Assembly: GCF_036013935.1 (NCBI RefSeq)
Contig: NZ_CP107902.1
Span: 1,831,001-1,895,000, forward strand
Direction: 5' to 3'
DNA from: Streptomyces sp. NBC_00461
GTDB lineage: Bacteria > Actinomycetota > Actinomycetes > Streptomycetales > Streptomycetaceae
Length of the DNA: 64,000 nt
The notes beneath the pieces were generated by a model. That model saw only the letters and a list, made by a program, of their open reading frames with translations, made no database searches and was not told the origin of the DNA. The position numbers were made by a program, and so were the translations under genes. The stretch's first letter is position 1. Each line of letters opens with the position of its first letter. Below, piece by piece: positions 15,363-24,055 of this stretch.

Positions 15363-16739
15363 ATGAACATGGCGATGATGCGCCTGAGGCGCGAGGACCC
15401 GCGCGTCGTCGGCTCGTTCAGGCTTCACAGACGGCTCGGCGCGGGCGGGATGGGCGTCGTGTACCTGGGCTCCGACAAGAAGGGGCAGCGGGTCGCGCTG
15501 AAGGTCATCCGGCCTGATCTGGCGGAGGACCAGGAGTTCCGGTCGCGCTTCGCGCGGGAGGTTTCCGCGGCCCGTCGGATCAGGGGTGGGTGTACGGCTC
15601 GGCTCGTCGCCGCCGATCTCGATGCCGACCGGCCCTGGTTCGCCACCCAGTACGTGCCCGGGCCCTCGCTGCACGACAAGGTGGCCGACGGGGGGCCGCT
15701 GAGCGCGGCCGACGTCGCGGCCGTGGGTGCCGCCCTGTCGGAGGGGCTCGTCGCCGTGCACGAGGCGGGCGTCGTGCACCGGGATCTCAAGCCGTCCAAC
15801 ATCCTGCTGTCCCCGAAGGGGCCGCGGATCATCGACTTCGGTATCGCCTGGGCGACCGGGGCGTCCACGCTGACGCACGTCGGTACGGCCGTCGGCTCCC
15901 CCGGCTTCCTCGCGCCGGAGCAGGTGCGCGGGGCCGCCGTCACGCCGGCCACGGACGTGTTCTCGCTGGGGGCGACCCTGGCGTACGCGGCGATGGCCGA
16001 TTCGCCCTTCGGACACGGCAGTTCCGAGGTGATGCTGTACCGCGTCGTCCACGAAGAGGCGCAGCTGCACGGCGTGCCGGACGCGCTGGCCCCGCTCGTG
16101 CGCGCGTGTCTGGCGAAGGATCCCGAGGAGCGGCCCAGCACGCTGCAACTGTCACTGCGGCTCAAGGAGATCGCCGCCCGGGAGACACAGGGACTCCCCG
16201 ACCCGCGTCCGCCCGCGCCCCGCGCGGCTGAGGCGGACCGGCCCACGGGGCGGCTCGCCGACACCTACCCGGAGCAGCAGCGCGAACAGCGCCGGCCCCA
16301 GGGTCCGCACGGGACACCGCCGCCGCGGGGTGCTTCCGCCGGGCCGCGCGGGTCCTCTCCGGTCCGGGGCGGGGCTGCTCCCTCGCGGGGCGGCAGCGCC
16401 TCCCGCAGTGGTCCGGCGGCGTCCCAGCGCTCGGGGTCACGGCACACGTCCGCCTCGCGGAACACGACGCGCTCGGGCAGCGGGAGCCGGCCCGCGCCGC
16501 GCAGCGGTACCGGTCGTCCGGGGCCCAGGACCACGGGGACGGGACGCCGGCCGGCCAATCCTCGGCTGCTGCGGCAACGGCTGTTCGTGTTCGTCGTCGT
16601 CACGCTGCTCGTGGCCCTCGGCATCGCCGCCGCCCAGGGCTGCCAGGGGCCGGCGCGAGGACTGGGCGGCGACGCCGATGTCGTACGGCAGCAGCACCAT
16701 GAACAGCTCGGGGAACCGGGCCGCGTCACCGTGGACTGA
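15363..16739 (+). CDS. Ser/Thr protein kinase with C-terminal membrane anchor
   Basis: 458 residues. The kinase domain spans about 20-285: glycine loop LGAGGMGVVYLG, catalytic lysine in VALKVIR, catalytic loop HRDLKPSN, DFG as IIDFGIAWA, activation loop with THVGTAVGSPGFLAPEQ. A Pro/Ser/Gly/Arg-rich linker of about 130 residues follows, with one membrane helix near 418-434 (LFVFVVVTLLVALGIAAA) and a short outer tail. There are no PASTA repeats or other sensor domain outside, unlike PknB. It probably signals from the inner face of the membrane; partners are unknown. Confidence 0.9.
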   Translation: MNMAMMRLRREDPRVVGSFRLHRRLGAGGMGVVYLGSDKKGQRVALKVIRPDLAEDQEFRSRFAREVSAARRIRGGCTARLVAADLDADRPWFATQYVPGPSLHDKVADGGPLSAADVAAVGAALSEGLVAVHEAGVVHRDLKPSNILLSPKGPRIIDFGIAWATGASTLTHVGTAVGSPGFLAPEQVRGAAVTPATDVFSLGATLAYAAMADSPFGHGSSEVMLYRVVHEEAQLHGVPDALAPLVRACLAKDPEERPSTLQLSLRLKEIAARETQGLPDPRPPAPRAAEADRPTGRLADTYPEQQREQRRPQGPHGTPPPRGASAGPRGSSPVRGGAAPSRGGSASRSGPAASQRSGSRHTSASRNTTRSGSGSRPAPRSGTGRPGPRTTGTGRRPANPRLLRQRLFVFVVVTLLVALGIAAAQGCQGPARGLGGDADVVRQQHHEQLGEPGRVTVD

Positions 16740-16754
16740 GGGTGGGCCGGGGCG

Positions 16755-17147
16755 TCACAGGTCCGGCAGGATCCGTTCGAAGAACTCTCGGTCGCCGTCG
16801 AAGACCGGGTTGAGGGCCAGGAATTCCTCCGGGGTGACCCAGCGGGCCTCGGCGACCTCCACCGTGTCGGGGACGACCTCTCCGCTGTCCGCGTCCGCCG
16901 TCCACCAGTGGAGGCGGAAGTGACCGTCGTCGGTCTCCGACTCCCAGACCTTCACGCCCGGGGAGACGGTGAGGCCCACCTCCTCCATGACCTCGCGGAC
17001 CAGGGCCTGTTCCTGGGTCTCCCCCGGTTCGACCTTGCCGCTGAGGGGCTGCCAGAAACCGGGGTGGGAGACGGTGGGGCCGCGTCGGACGGCGAGCACC
17101 CGGTCGGCCCGGCGCAGCACCGCGACGATCGCCTCCCGTTGAACCAT
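16755..17147 (-). CDS. NUDIX hydrolase
   Basis: 130 residues containing a full NUDIX box starting at GKVEPGETQEQ and ending REVMEEVGL, which binds the catalytic metal. An N-terminal start MVQREAIVAVLRR and the GFWQPLSGK strand fit a nucleotide-pyrophosphohydrolase such as a (d)NTP cleaner; the exact substrate is unclear. Its ATG lies two bases past the stop of the TrmH gene, so it is co-transcribed with it. It is convergent with the kinase gene. Confidence 0.88.
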   Translation of the reverse strand: MVQREAIVAVLRRADRVLAVRRGPTVSHPGFWQPLSGKVEPGETQEQALVREVMEEVGLTVSPGVKVWESETDDGHFRLHWWTADADSGEVVPDTVEVAEARWVTPEEFLALNPVFDGDREFFERILPDL

Positions 17148-17149
17148 GG

Positions 17150-17968
17150 CTATCCCTGCGGGCGGCCGGTGGCCACCGCGTAGAAGGCGACCGCGGCTGC
17201 CGCGCCCACATTGAGGGAGTCGACGCCGTGGGACATCGGGATGCGGACCCATTCATCGGCGGCGACCAGGGCCTGCGTGGACAGGCCGTCGCCCTCGGCG
17301 CCGAGCATCAGGGCGACCCGGTCCATCTTGTGCGGCGCGGCCTCGTCGAGGGACCTGGCCTTCTCGTCGGGGGTGAGGGCGAGGAGCGTGAAACCGGCCT
17401 CGCGGACCGAGTCCAGGCCCTTGGGCCAGGTGTCGAGGCGGGCGTAGGGCACGGAGAAGACCGCGCCCATGGAGACCTTGACGCTGCGGCGGTAGAGGGG
17501 GTCCGCGCAGTCCGGGGAGAGGAGCACCGCGTCCATGCCCAGGGCCGCGGCGGAGCGGAAGATGGCGCCGATGTTGGTGTGGTCGTTGACCGACTCCATG
17601 ACCACCACCCGGTGGGTGGTCTGGAGGAGGTCGGCGGCCGTCGGCAGGGGTTTGCGCTGCATGGAGGCGAGGGCGCCGCGGTGCACGTGGTAGCCGGTGA
17701 CCTGCTCCGCCAGGTCCGGGCTGACCGCGTACACCGGGGCCGGGAGTTCGTCGATGACGTCGCGCATGACGTCGACCCACTTCGCGGACAGCAGCATCGA
17801 GCGCATCTCGTACCCGGCGTCCTTCGCCCGGCGGATGACCTTCTCGCCCTCGGCGATGAACAGGCCCTCCGCCGGTTCGCGCTTGCGGCGCAACTCGACG
17901 TCGGTCAGGCCCGTGTAGTCGCGCAGGCGGGGGTCGTCGGGATCCTCAACGGTGATGAGATCGGCCAC
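17150..17968 (-). CDS. TrmH/SpoU-family RNA 2'-O-methyltransferase
   Basis: 272 residues. The N-terminal substrate-binding part (EGLFIAEGEKVIRRA) is followed by the SPOUT knot with its three motifs: NDHTNIGAIFRSAAALG, LMLGAEGDGLS and VDSLNVGAAAAVAFY. It methylates a ribose in tRNA or rRNA using SAM. The specific position cannot be read from the sequence. GTG start. The downstream NUDIX gene follows after two bases. Confidence 0.9.
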   Translation of the reverse strand: MADLITVEDPDDPRLRDYTGLTDVELRRKREPAEGLFIAEGEKVIRRAKDAGYEMRSMLLSAKWVDVMRDVIDELPAPVYAVSPDLAEQVTGYHVHRGALASMQRKPLPTAADLLQTTHRVVVMESVNDHTNIGAIFRSAAALGMDAVLLSPDCADPLYRRSVKVSMGAVFSVPYARLDTWPKGLDSVREAGFTLLALTPDEKARSLDEAAPHKMDRVALMLGAEGDGLSTQALVAADEWVRIPMSHGVDSLNVGAAAAVAFYAVATGRPQG

Positions 17969-18032
17969 AGGGTGATACTGCCTTGTCCTGGGTGCGGTGC
18001 CAACGGCTGGGAACGGGTTGTGTTACCCGGGG

Positions 18033-19265
18033 TTACGCGGACGCCTGCGGGCCCACGGTGACGACCTTGCCGATGACGATGACCGACGGGGCCTTCACCT
18101 CGTGCGTACGGACCGCCTCGGCGACGGTGGCGAGGGTGGCGTCGACGCGACGCTGGGCGGCCGTGGTGCCCTCCTGGACCACGGCGACCGGGGTGTCGGC
18201 GGACTTGCCGTGGGCGACGAGCGTCTCGGCGACCTTCCCGATCGTGCCGACGCCCATGAGGATCACGAGCGTGCCGGTCAGCCGGGCGAGGGCGGGCCAG
18301 TCGACCAGTGAGCGCTCGTCGTCGGGGGCGATGTGCCCGCTGACCACCGTGAACTCGTGGGCGACTCCCCGGTGGGTGACCGGGATGCCGGCCGCGCCCG
18401 GCACCGAGATCGAGCTGGAGATGCCCGGGACGACGGTGCACGGGATACCGGCCTCGGCGAGCGCCTGGACCTCCTCCATGCCGCGGCCGTAGACGAACGG
18501 GTCTCCGCCCTTCAGCCGTACGACCGACTTGCCCTGCTTGGCGTGTTCGATCAGCGCGTTGTTGATGGCCTCCTGGGCCATGAAGCGGCCGTACGGCAGC
18601 TTCGCCGCGTCGATCACCTCGACGCTCGCGGGCAGTTCTGCCAGCAGGTCGCGGGGGCCCAGGTGGTCGGTGATGACCACGTCGGCCTCGGCGAGGAGAC
18701 GACGGCCGCGGACCGTGATCAGGTCCGGATCGCCCGGGCCGCCGCCGACGAGGGCGACTCCGGGCGTGCGGGTGCGGTGGTGGGGGGCGACGAGGGTGCC
18801 GTCGCGCAGGCCCTCGACGACCGCGTCGCGGATGGCGGCGGTGTGGCGGGGGTCGCGGCCGCCGGCCCGGCTGGTGAGGACGGCGACCGTGACGCCTTCG
18901 CTGGTGCCCGTGGCCGGGGTCCAGGCGGTGGCGGCGTCGGCGTCGTCGGACCGGACGCACCAGACCCGGTGCCGCTCGGCCTCGGCGGAGGCGGCGGTGT
19001 TGGCCTCCGTGTCGCTGGTGGCGATCAGGGCGTACCAGGCGTCCGACAGGTCGCCTTCGGCGTACGGCCGCCGCTGCCAGGTGATCTCGCCCGCGTCCGC
19101 CATGGCCTCCACGGAGGGGGTCACCTCCGGGGATACGAGGAGGACGTCCGCGCCCGCTGCGATCAGTGCCGGGAGGCGGCGCTGGGCGACCTGGCCGCCG
19201 CCGAGGACGACCACGGTGCGGCCGGTGAGGCGGAGGCCTACGGGGTAGGCGGGGTTTTCGGCCAT
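18033..19265 (-). CDS. cobA: uroporphyrinogen-III C-methyltransferase fused to a CysG-type N-domain
   Basis: 410 residues. The N-terminal 150 form a Rossmann domain with GGGQVAQRR, as in precorrin-2 dehydrogenase/ferrochelatase (Met8/CysG). The C-terminal 250 form the SUMT methylase with VGGGPGDPDLITVRG, RLKGGDPFVYGRG and GISSSISVPG. It makes precorrin-2, the branch point to siroheme and cobalamin. If the N-domain is active it can also oxidise precorrin-2 to sirohydrochlorin. It sits beside cobT and cobL, so supply to B12 is likely. Conserved catalytic residues of the N-domain were not checked. Confidence 0.9.
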   Translation of the reverse strand: MAENPAYPVGLRLTGRTVVVLGGGQVAQRRLPALIAAGADVLLVSPEVTPSVEAMADAGEITWQRRPYAEGDLSDAWYALIATSDTEANTAASAEAERHRVWCVRSDDADAATAWTPATGTSEGVTVAVLTSRAGGRDPRHTAAIRDAVVEGLRDGTLVAPHHRTRTPGVALVGGGPGDPDLITVRGRRLLAEADVVITDHLGPRDLLAELPASVEVIDAAKLPYGRFMAQEAINNALIEHAKQGKSVVRLKGGDPFVYGRGMEEVQALAEAGIPCTVVPGISSSISVPGAAGIPVTHRGVAHEFTVVSGHIAPDDERSLVDWPALARLTGTLVILMGVGTIGKVAETLVAHGKSADTPVAVVQEGTTAAQRRVDATLATVAEAVRTHEVKAPSVIVIGKVVTVGPQASA

Positions 19266-19404
19266 GAGGTGCGGCTCCTCGTGCTGGCAATGCGATGGGT
19301 GCTACGGCTCTGGAGCAGCCCTGACGTGCGGATTCTAGAGACGGATTCAGATTACGGCCGGGGTGGGGTGCACGCAGGAGCGTGTGCCCCACCCCGGTTC
19401 GGGG

Positions 19405-22400
19405 TCACTTCTCGGTGACGCCTGCCGAGTCGAACGTCGCGACCTCGTGCATGGCCCTGGCCGTGCTCTGCACGAGCGGGAGGGCCAGGAGGGCGCCGGT
19501 GCCCTCGCCGAGACGGAGGTCGAGGTCGACCAGGGGGCGCAGGCCGAGCTTGTTCAGCGCGGCCACATGGCCCGGTTCGGCGCTGCGGTGGCCCGCGATG
19601 CAGGCCGCGAGGACCTCGGGGGCGATCGCACGGGCCACCAGGGCCGCGGCGCCGGCGCTGACGCCGTCCAGGATCACCGGCGTACGCAGTGAGGCGCCGC
19701 CGAGGAGCAGGCCGACCAACGCGGCGTGTTCGAAGCCGCCGATCGCGGCGAGCACGCCGATGGGGTCGGCCGGGTCGGGCTGGTGGACCTCGATCGCGCG
19801 GCGGACGACCTCGGTCTTGCGGGCCAGGGTCTCGTCGTTGATGCCGGTGCCGCGGCCGGTCACGTCGGCCGGATCGGTGTCCGTGAAGACCGAGATCAGG
19901 GCGGCGGACGCCGTGGTGTTGGCGATGCCCATCTCACCGGTCAGCAGCGCCTTGTTGCCTGCCGCCACCAGGTCGCGGGCCGTCTCGATGCCGACCTCGA
20001 TGGCCTGCTTGGCCTCCTCGCGGGTCATCGCGGGGCCGGTGGTCATGTCGGACGTGCCGGCGCGGACCTTGCGGGGCAGCAGACCGGGGGTCGCGGGCAG
20101 GTCGGCGGCCACGCCCACGTCGACGACGCAGACCTCGGCGCCCACCTGGCCCGCGAAGGCGTTGCAGACCGCTCCGCCACCGAGGAAGTTGGCCACCATC
20201 TGGGCGGTGACCTCCTGCGGCCAGGGGGTCACACCCTGGGCGTGCACACCGTGGTCGCCCGCGAAGATCGCGACGGCCGCGGGCTCCGGGATCGGCGGCG
20301 GGCACTGCCGGGACAGGCCGGACAGCTGCGCGGAGATGATCTCCAGCATGCCGAGCGAGCCGGGCGGCTTCGTCATCCGCTTCTGCCGCTCCCAGGCCTC
20401 GCCGAGCGCCTTGGCGTCCAGCGGGCGGATCTGGGAGACGGTCTCGGCGAGCAGGTCGTGCGGCTCCTCGCCGGGCAGGGCACGCCGGCCGTACGTCTCC
20501 TCGTGCACGACCCACGACAGCGGGCGGCGCTTGGACCAGCCCGCCTGCATCAGCTCGGGCTCGTCCGGGAACTCGTCGACGTACCCGACGCACAGGTAGG
20601 CGATGACTTCCAGGTGCTCGGGCAGCCCCAGCGCGCGGACCATCTCACGCTCGTCGAAGAAGCTGACCCAGCCGACGCCGAGGCCCTCGGCGCGGGCGGC
20701 GAGCCAGAGGTTCTCTACCGCGAGCGCGGCGGAGTAGGGCGCCATCTGCGGCTGTGTGTGACGGCCCAGCGTGTGGCGCCCGCCGCGGGTCGGGTCGGCG
20801 GTGACGACGATGTTCACCGGGGTGTCGAGGATGGCCTCGATCTTCAGTTCCTTGAACTGCTTCGCCCGGCCCTTGGGGAGGGACTTGGCGTACGCGTCGC
20901 GCTGGCGCATGGCCAGTTCGTGCATGCTGCGCCGGGTGTCGGCGGAGCGGATGACGACGAAGTCCCAGGGCTGCGAGTGCCCCACGGACGGGGCGGTGTG
21001 CGCGGCCTCCAGGACGCGGAGCAGCACCTCGTGCGGGATGGGGTCGCTGCGGAAGCCGTTGCGAATGTCGCGTCGCTCCCGCATGACCTTGAGGACGGCC
21101 TCGCGCTCGGCGTCGTCGTAGGCGGGCGCGGCCGGGCCGGTGGACTGTCGTACTTCTTCCACTGCGGCCGTGCTCTCCTCTTCCTGGTCGGCGGCCCTGG
21201 TGTCCAGGTCCTCCGCATGCTGTACGAGTTCGGAGTCGCCGTCGCGCGGAGCGGGCACCGTGACGACCGGCTCCGGCGCCTGCTCGTCCTCCGGGGGGAG
21301 CACGAGGGCGCGCGGCGGGGTCGGGGCAAGGTGCGGGGTGGTCGGCACGGAGCCCTCGACGGGGACGAACTGGCCGACCGGCTCGGTGGGTTGGTGTTCC
21401 GCGGGTTCCGCGGCGGGTGGCTGGGGGCCGGCGGCGAATGGCGGCAGGGTGTCCGGGCCGGGGTCGGACTGGGCAGCCGGGTCGGCAGCCACCGCGTCGG
21501 CGGGGAGCGCGGGCGAGACGTCGGCGGAGGCCGCGGCCGTCTCGGGCGCGAGCGCGTCTTCGGGGTTCGCACGGTCCGTCGGGGATCCCGCTTCGGCCGG
21601 TTGCGCGTCGGTCGGTTGGGCGTCTGCAGGGGCGAGGGGGGCCGGAGACGTTTCGGGGGTGGCCGGGGCGGTGGCGGCCGGTTGTGTGTCGGCGTCCGCG
21701 GCGGGCGACAGTACGTCGGGCGTGGGCTGGGCCGGGTGCGTGCTCTGGTCCTGGGGCGCGGGCGCGTCCACGGGCTGGAGCGACGGCTCGGGCGCGACGG
21801 TGGTGGCGGCGGTGGCGTCCACGACGGGTGCCGCGGAGGCGTCCGTGGGCTGCGCGGGCACATCCGTATCGGCCGCCTGGGCAGTCGCTACGTCGGCAGC
21901 CTGAACAGGCTCCTCGGCTGTGCCGGCCGGGGCGAGGTCGGGGACAACGGGCTGAGCCGCGTCGTGGGCGGTGGCCTCGGCAGGCTGACCGGCATCCGGA
22001 ACCATCGCCACCGCCATCGCCATCGCCTGAGGACCTTGAGGTGTCTCGGTCGCAGCCGGCGCGGGGAACGGAGCGGGCTCGGGGAACGGAACGGCCTCGG
22101 GCGCGGGTTCCTCGGGCGCGGCCTGCTCGGGGAGCAGGCCGTTTCCGGGCGCGGTCACGTTCGGCAGCTGAGCGTCGCCGGGTGCGGCCTCGTCGACGAA
22201 CTGGGCACCCTCGGGCGCTACGGCCTCGTGTCCGTTCCCGGGCTCGGCCGCCTCGGCGACGGGTTGCACGTCCTCAGGCGTGGCGGCGTCGGCAGCCGGC
22301 GCACCATCGGAGGCGGCACTCTCGGCGAGTGGCGTGGTCTCAGCCGCGGGCACCTCTTCCGGGGCAGCCGGAGCGGGCGGAGCCGCGACGGCGTGCGTCG

Positions 22401-23613
22401 CCTCCGGGACCTGACCGGCCTCCGGCGCAGGCACCGCTCCAGGAGCCGGCACGGCCTCCGGCGCAGACCCGGCTTCCGCTGCCGGCGCAGCCTCCGAACC
22501 GGGCACGGCCGCCTCGGCGTACCCGTCCTCCGCGGCGACTCCGGCGCCGGGCGCCAGAACGGTCTCCGCAACAGCACCGACCACATCGGCCTGCCCGGTG
22601 TCCGAAGGAGCCGAGGGAACAGGACCTGGGTCCGCGTCCGCAGCAACAGCCGTCGGGGCAGGGGATCCAGCGTCCCCGCTGCCCTCGGGCAGACCGTCGG
22701 CCCCGCTCTCGGCGGCAAACCCGGACGGAGCGTCGAACCCGCCCTCCACAGCGAAGCCGCCCGCAGCGACGTGGCCGCCCGGAGCGACGTCAGCAGCCCC
22801 GGCATCGGCACCGGCACCGGCACCGGTGAGTTGGGCGCCCTCGACGGCCGACACCCCCACCGGAATCTGCCCGGCCTCCGGGTCGCACGCCGCGCCAAGG
22901 GCCTCCGCCGCGTACGTGGCCTCACCGTTCTGCGCGGCTTGTGCGGCGTGACCGGGCTCGCCGTCGTGCTGCTGCGGTGCGGTGTCCGTCGCGATACGGG
23001 CCATGACGGCCTGGGCCGCGCCGACCGGTTCCGGGGTCGGCTCGGGCGCGGGAACAACCGTTTCGGCAGCCGGTGCCCCGGTGTCGACCGGGGTCTGCAC
23101 GGCGGCCGGTGCCTGGGCGCCCCACGGGACCGCGCCCTGCGGGGGCATCTCGTGGAGCTGGGGGGCGTCGAAGTACTCGGGGCCGGTGGCGGGCGGGCCG
23201 GGCTGGCGGACCGGTGCGCCCGCGGGGCCGCGGTCGGCGAGAGAGCGGACCGGGCTCGCCGAGGCGTCCGGGATGGGCGGGCCGAGGTGCAGAGGCCGGC
23301 GCGGCGGGACCGACGTCGGAGGCAGCGTGGGATTGGGCAGACGGACGCCGGAGAGGTCGACCGAACCGCTGTCGCGGCCGGCCGTCTCGTGCGGGCCCGG
23401 CTCGTGGACGGTCTCGACGACCGGTTCCGGCGCGGGCGGGGCGACCTCGTTGCCCCAGGGGCTCTGGGCGCCCGGCAGCAGCAACAGGTCTTCGTCCTCG
23501 GCGGTGGTCTCGGAGAGGTAGGTGTACGCACCGTGCGCGGGGACGCCCGGCTGCTCCACCATGCCTACGCTCTCCGGCAGTCCCTCGCCCGGGACCTGGC
23601 CGGTGTCGGTCAT
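19405..23613 (-). CDS. cobT: BluB-CobT fusion with ~800-residue disordered N-terminus
   Basis: 1402 residues. Residues about 35-830 are low complexity (Ala, Pro, Glu, Val, Asp), with no predicted fold. Residues about 832-1050 are a BluB-type flavin oxygenase (AAHTAPSVGHSQPWDFVVIR, then PQMAPYSAALAVENLWLAAR), which cleaves reduced FMN to 5,6-dimethylbenzimidazole. Residues about 1052-1402 are CobT (KPPGSLGMLE, FAGDHGVHAQGV, GEMGIANTTAS, and GEGTGA with the catalytic glutamate near 1370), which converts that base to alpha-ribazole phosphate. One chain can therefore make and activate the lower ligand of B12. The ATG has GAGGGG upstream. Downstream neighbour is cobA. Confidence 0.95.
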   Translation of the reverse strand: MTDTGQVPGEGLPESVGMVEQPGVPAHGAYTYLSETTAEDEDLLLLPGAQSPWGNEVAPPAPEPVVETVHEPGPHETAGRDSGSVDLSGVRLPNPTLPPTSVPPRRPLHLGPPIPDASASPVRSLADRGPAGAPVRQPGPPATGPEYFDAPQLHEMPPQGAVPWGAQAPAAVQTPVDTGAPAAETVVPAPEPTPEPVGAAQAVMARIATDTAPQQHDGEPGHAAQAAQNGEATYAAEALGAACDPEAGQIPVGVSAVEGAQLTGAGAGADAGAADVAPGGHVAAGGFAVEGGFDAPSGFAAESGADGLPEGSGDAGSPAPTAVAADADPGPVPSAPSDTGQADVVGAVAETVLAPGAGVAAEDGYAEAAVPGSEAAPAAEAGSAPEAVPAPGAVPAPEAGQVPEATHAVAAPPAPAAPEEVPAAETTPLAESAASDGAPAADAATPEDVQPVAEAAEPGNGHEAVAPEGAQFVDEAAPGDAQLPNVTAPGNGLLPEQAAPEEPAPEAVPFPEPAPFPAPAATETPQGPQAMAMAVAMVPDAGQPAEATAHDAAQPVVPDLAPAGTAEEPVQAADVATAQAADTDVPAQPTDASAAPVVDATAATTVAPEPSLQPVDAPAPQDQSTHPAQPTPDVLSPAADADTQPAATAPATPETSPAPLAPADAQPTDAQPAEAGSPTDRANPEDALAPETAAASADVSPALPADAVAADPAAQSDPGPDTLPPFAAGPQPPAAEPAEHQPTEPVGQFVPVEGSVPTTPHLAPTPPRALVLPPEDEQAPEPVVTVPAPRDGDSELVQHAEDLDTRAADQEEESTAAVEEVRQSTGPAAPAYDDAEREAVLKVMRERRDIRNGFRSDPIPHEVLLRVLEAAHTAPSVGHSQPWDFVVIRSADTRRSMHELAMRQRDAYAKSLPKGRAKQFKELKIEAILDTPVNIVVTADPTRGGRHTLGRHTQPQMAPYSAALAVENLWLAARAEGLGVGWVSFFDEREMVRALGLPEHLEVIAYLCVGYVDEFPDEPELMQAGWSKRRPLSWVVHEETYGRRALPGEEPHDLLAETVSQIRPLDAKALGEAWERQKRMTKPPGSLGMLEIISAQLSGLSRQCPPPIPEPAAVAIFAGDHGVHAQGVTPWPQEVTAQMVANFLGGGAVCNAFAGQVGAEVCVVDVGVAADLPATPGLLPRKVRAGTSDMTTGPAMTREEAKQAIEVGIETARDLVAAGNKALLTGEMGIANTTASAALISVFTDTDPADVTGRGTGINDETLARKTEVVRRAIEVHQPDPADPIGVLAAIGGFEHAALVGLLLGGASLRTPVILDGVSAGAAALVARAIAPEVLAACIAGHRSAEPGHVAALNKLGLRPLVDLDLRLGEGTGALLALPLVQSTARAMHEVATFDSAGVTEK

Positions 23614-23642
23614 GCGTACCCCTCGCCCATCGGTTAGTGCTT

Positions 23643-23759
23643 CTACGTCCAGCTCACCGGGAACGGCGCACCGACCGCCCCCGCAGTGAAGAACGAGCGT
23701 GCATGCCCAGCGGCACGAACGACCCGCCCGTAAAAGGCGACAAAGCCATTCAGTGGCAT
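23643..23759 (-). CDS. possible 38-aa small ORF upstream of cobT
   Basis: The frame reads MPLNGFVAFYGRVVRAAGHA and continues to a TAG 29 bases before the cobT start. Codon choice is less G/C-rich at third positions than in neighbours and the ribosome site is weak. It may be a leader peptide or chance. The whole gap 23614-24055 otherwise shows no gene, and I did not find B12-box features of a cobalamin riboswitch. Confidence 0.25.
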   Translation of the reverse strand: MPLNGFVAFYGRVVRAAGHARSFFTAGAVGAPFPVSWT

Positions 23760-24055
23760 TGTCCCGGCCGTTCCACCGTCACGACAGCTTGATCCGCGAC
23801 GGCCCGCTGTGGACTGCGCCACGTTGCGCGTCCTCCGGTTCTGCCGTACCACACCCACCCCAAAAGGGGCGTGTTTTCCGGACATTGACGAACGAAGTGC
23901 CGGGCCACGAGTGCAGTGCAACGATCGGCCAGCCTACCGCGAGCGGTACGACTAGCGGATCACCGGTGGGGCAGAAAACAGGATCACTGGGACGGCGCGG
24001 GGGTCACAACACGCGCTCCGGGAGCACTCCCGGCCGCCGCCCCGGCCGCCACCCC

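Noticed and set aside
19726..23637. A 1303-codon open frame antisense to cobT
   Set aside because: It mirrors the low-complexity GC-rich region of cobT; its translation is Gly/Arg-rich with no domain, and the minus strand carries clear BluB and CobT motifs.
23614..24055. Cobalamin riboswitch upstream of cobT
   Set aside because: I looked for B12-box and conserved core features on the minus strand; fragments such as GGTGATCC occur but not the ordered core. A covariance-model search would settle it.
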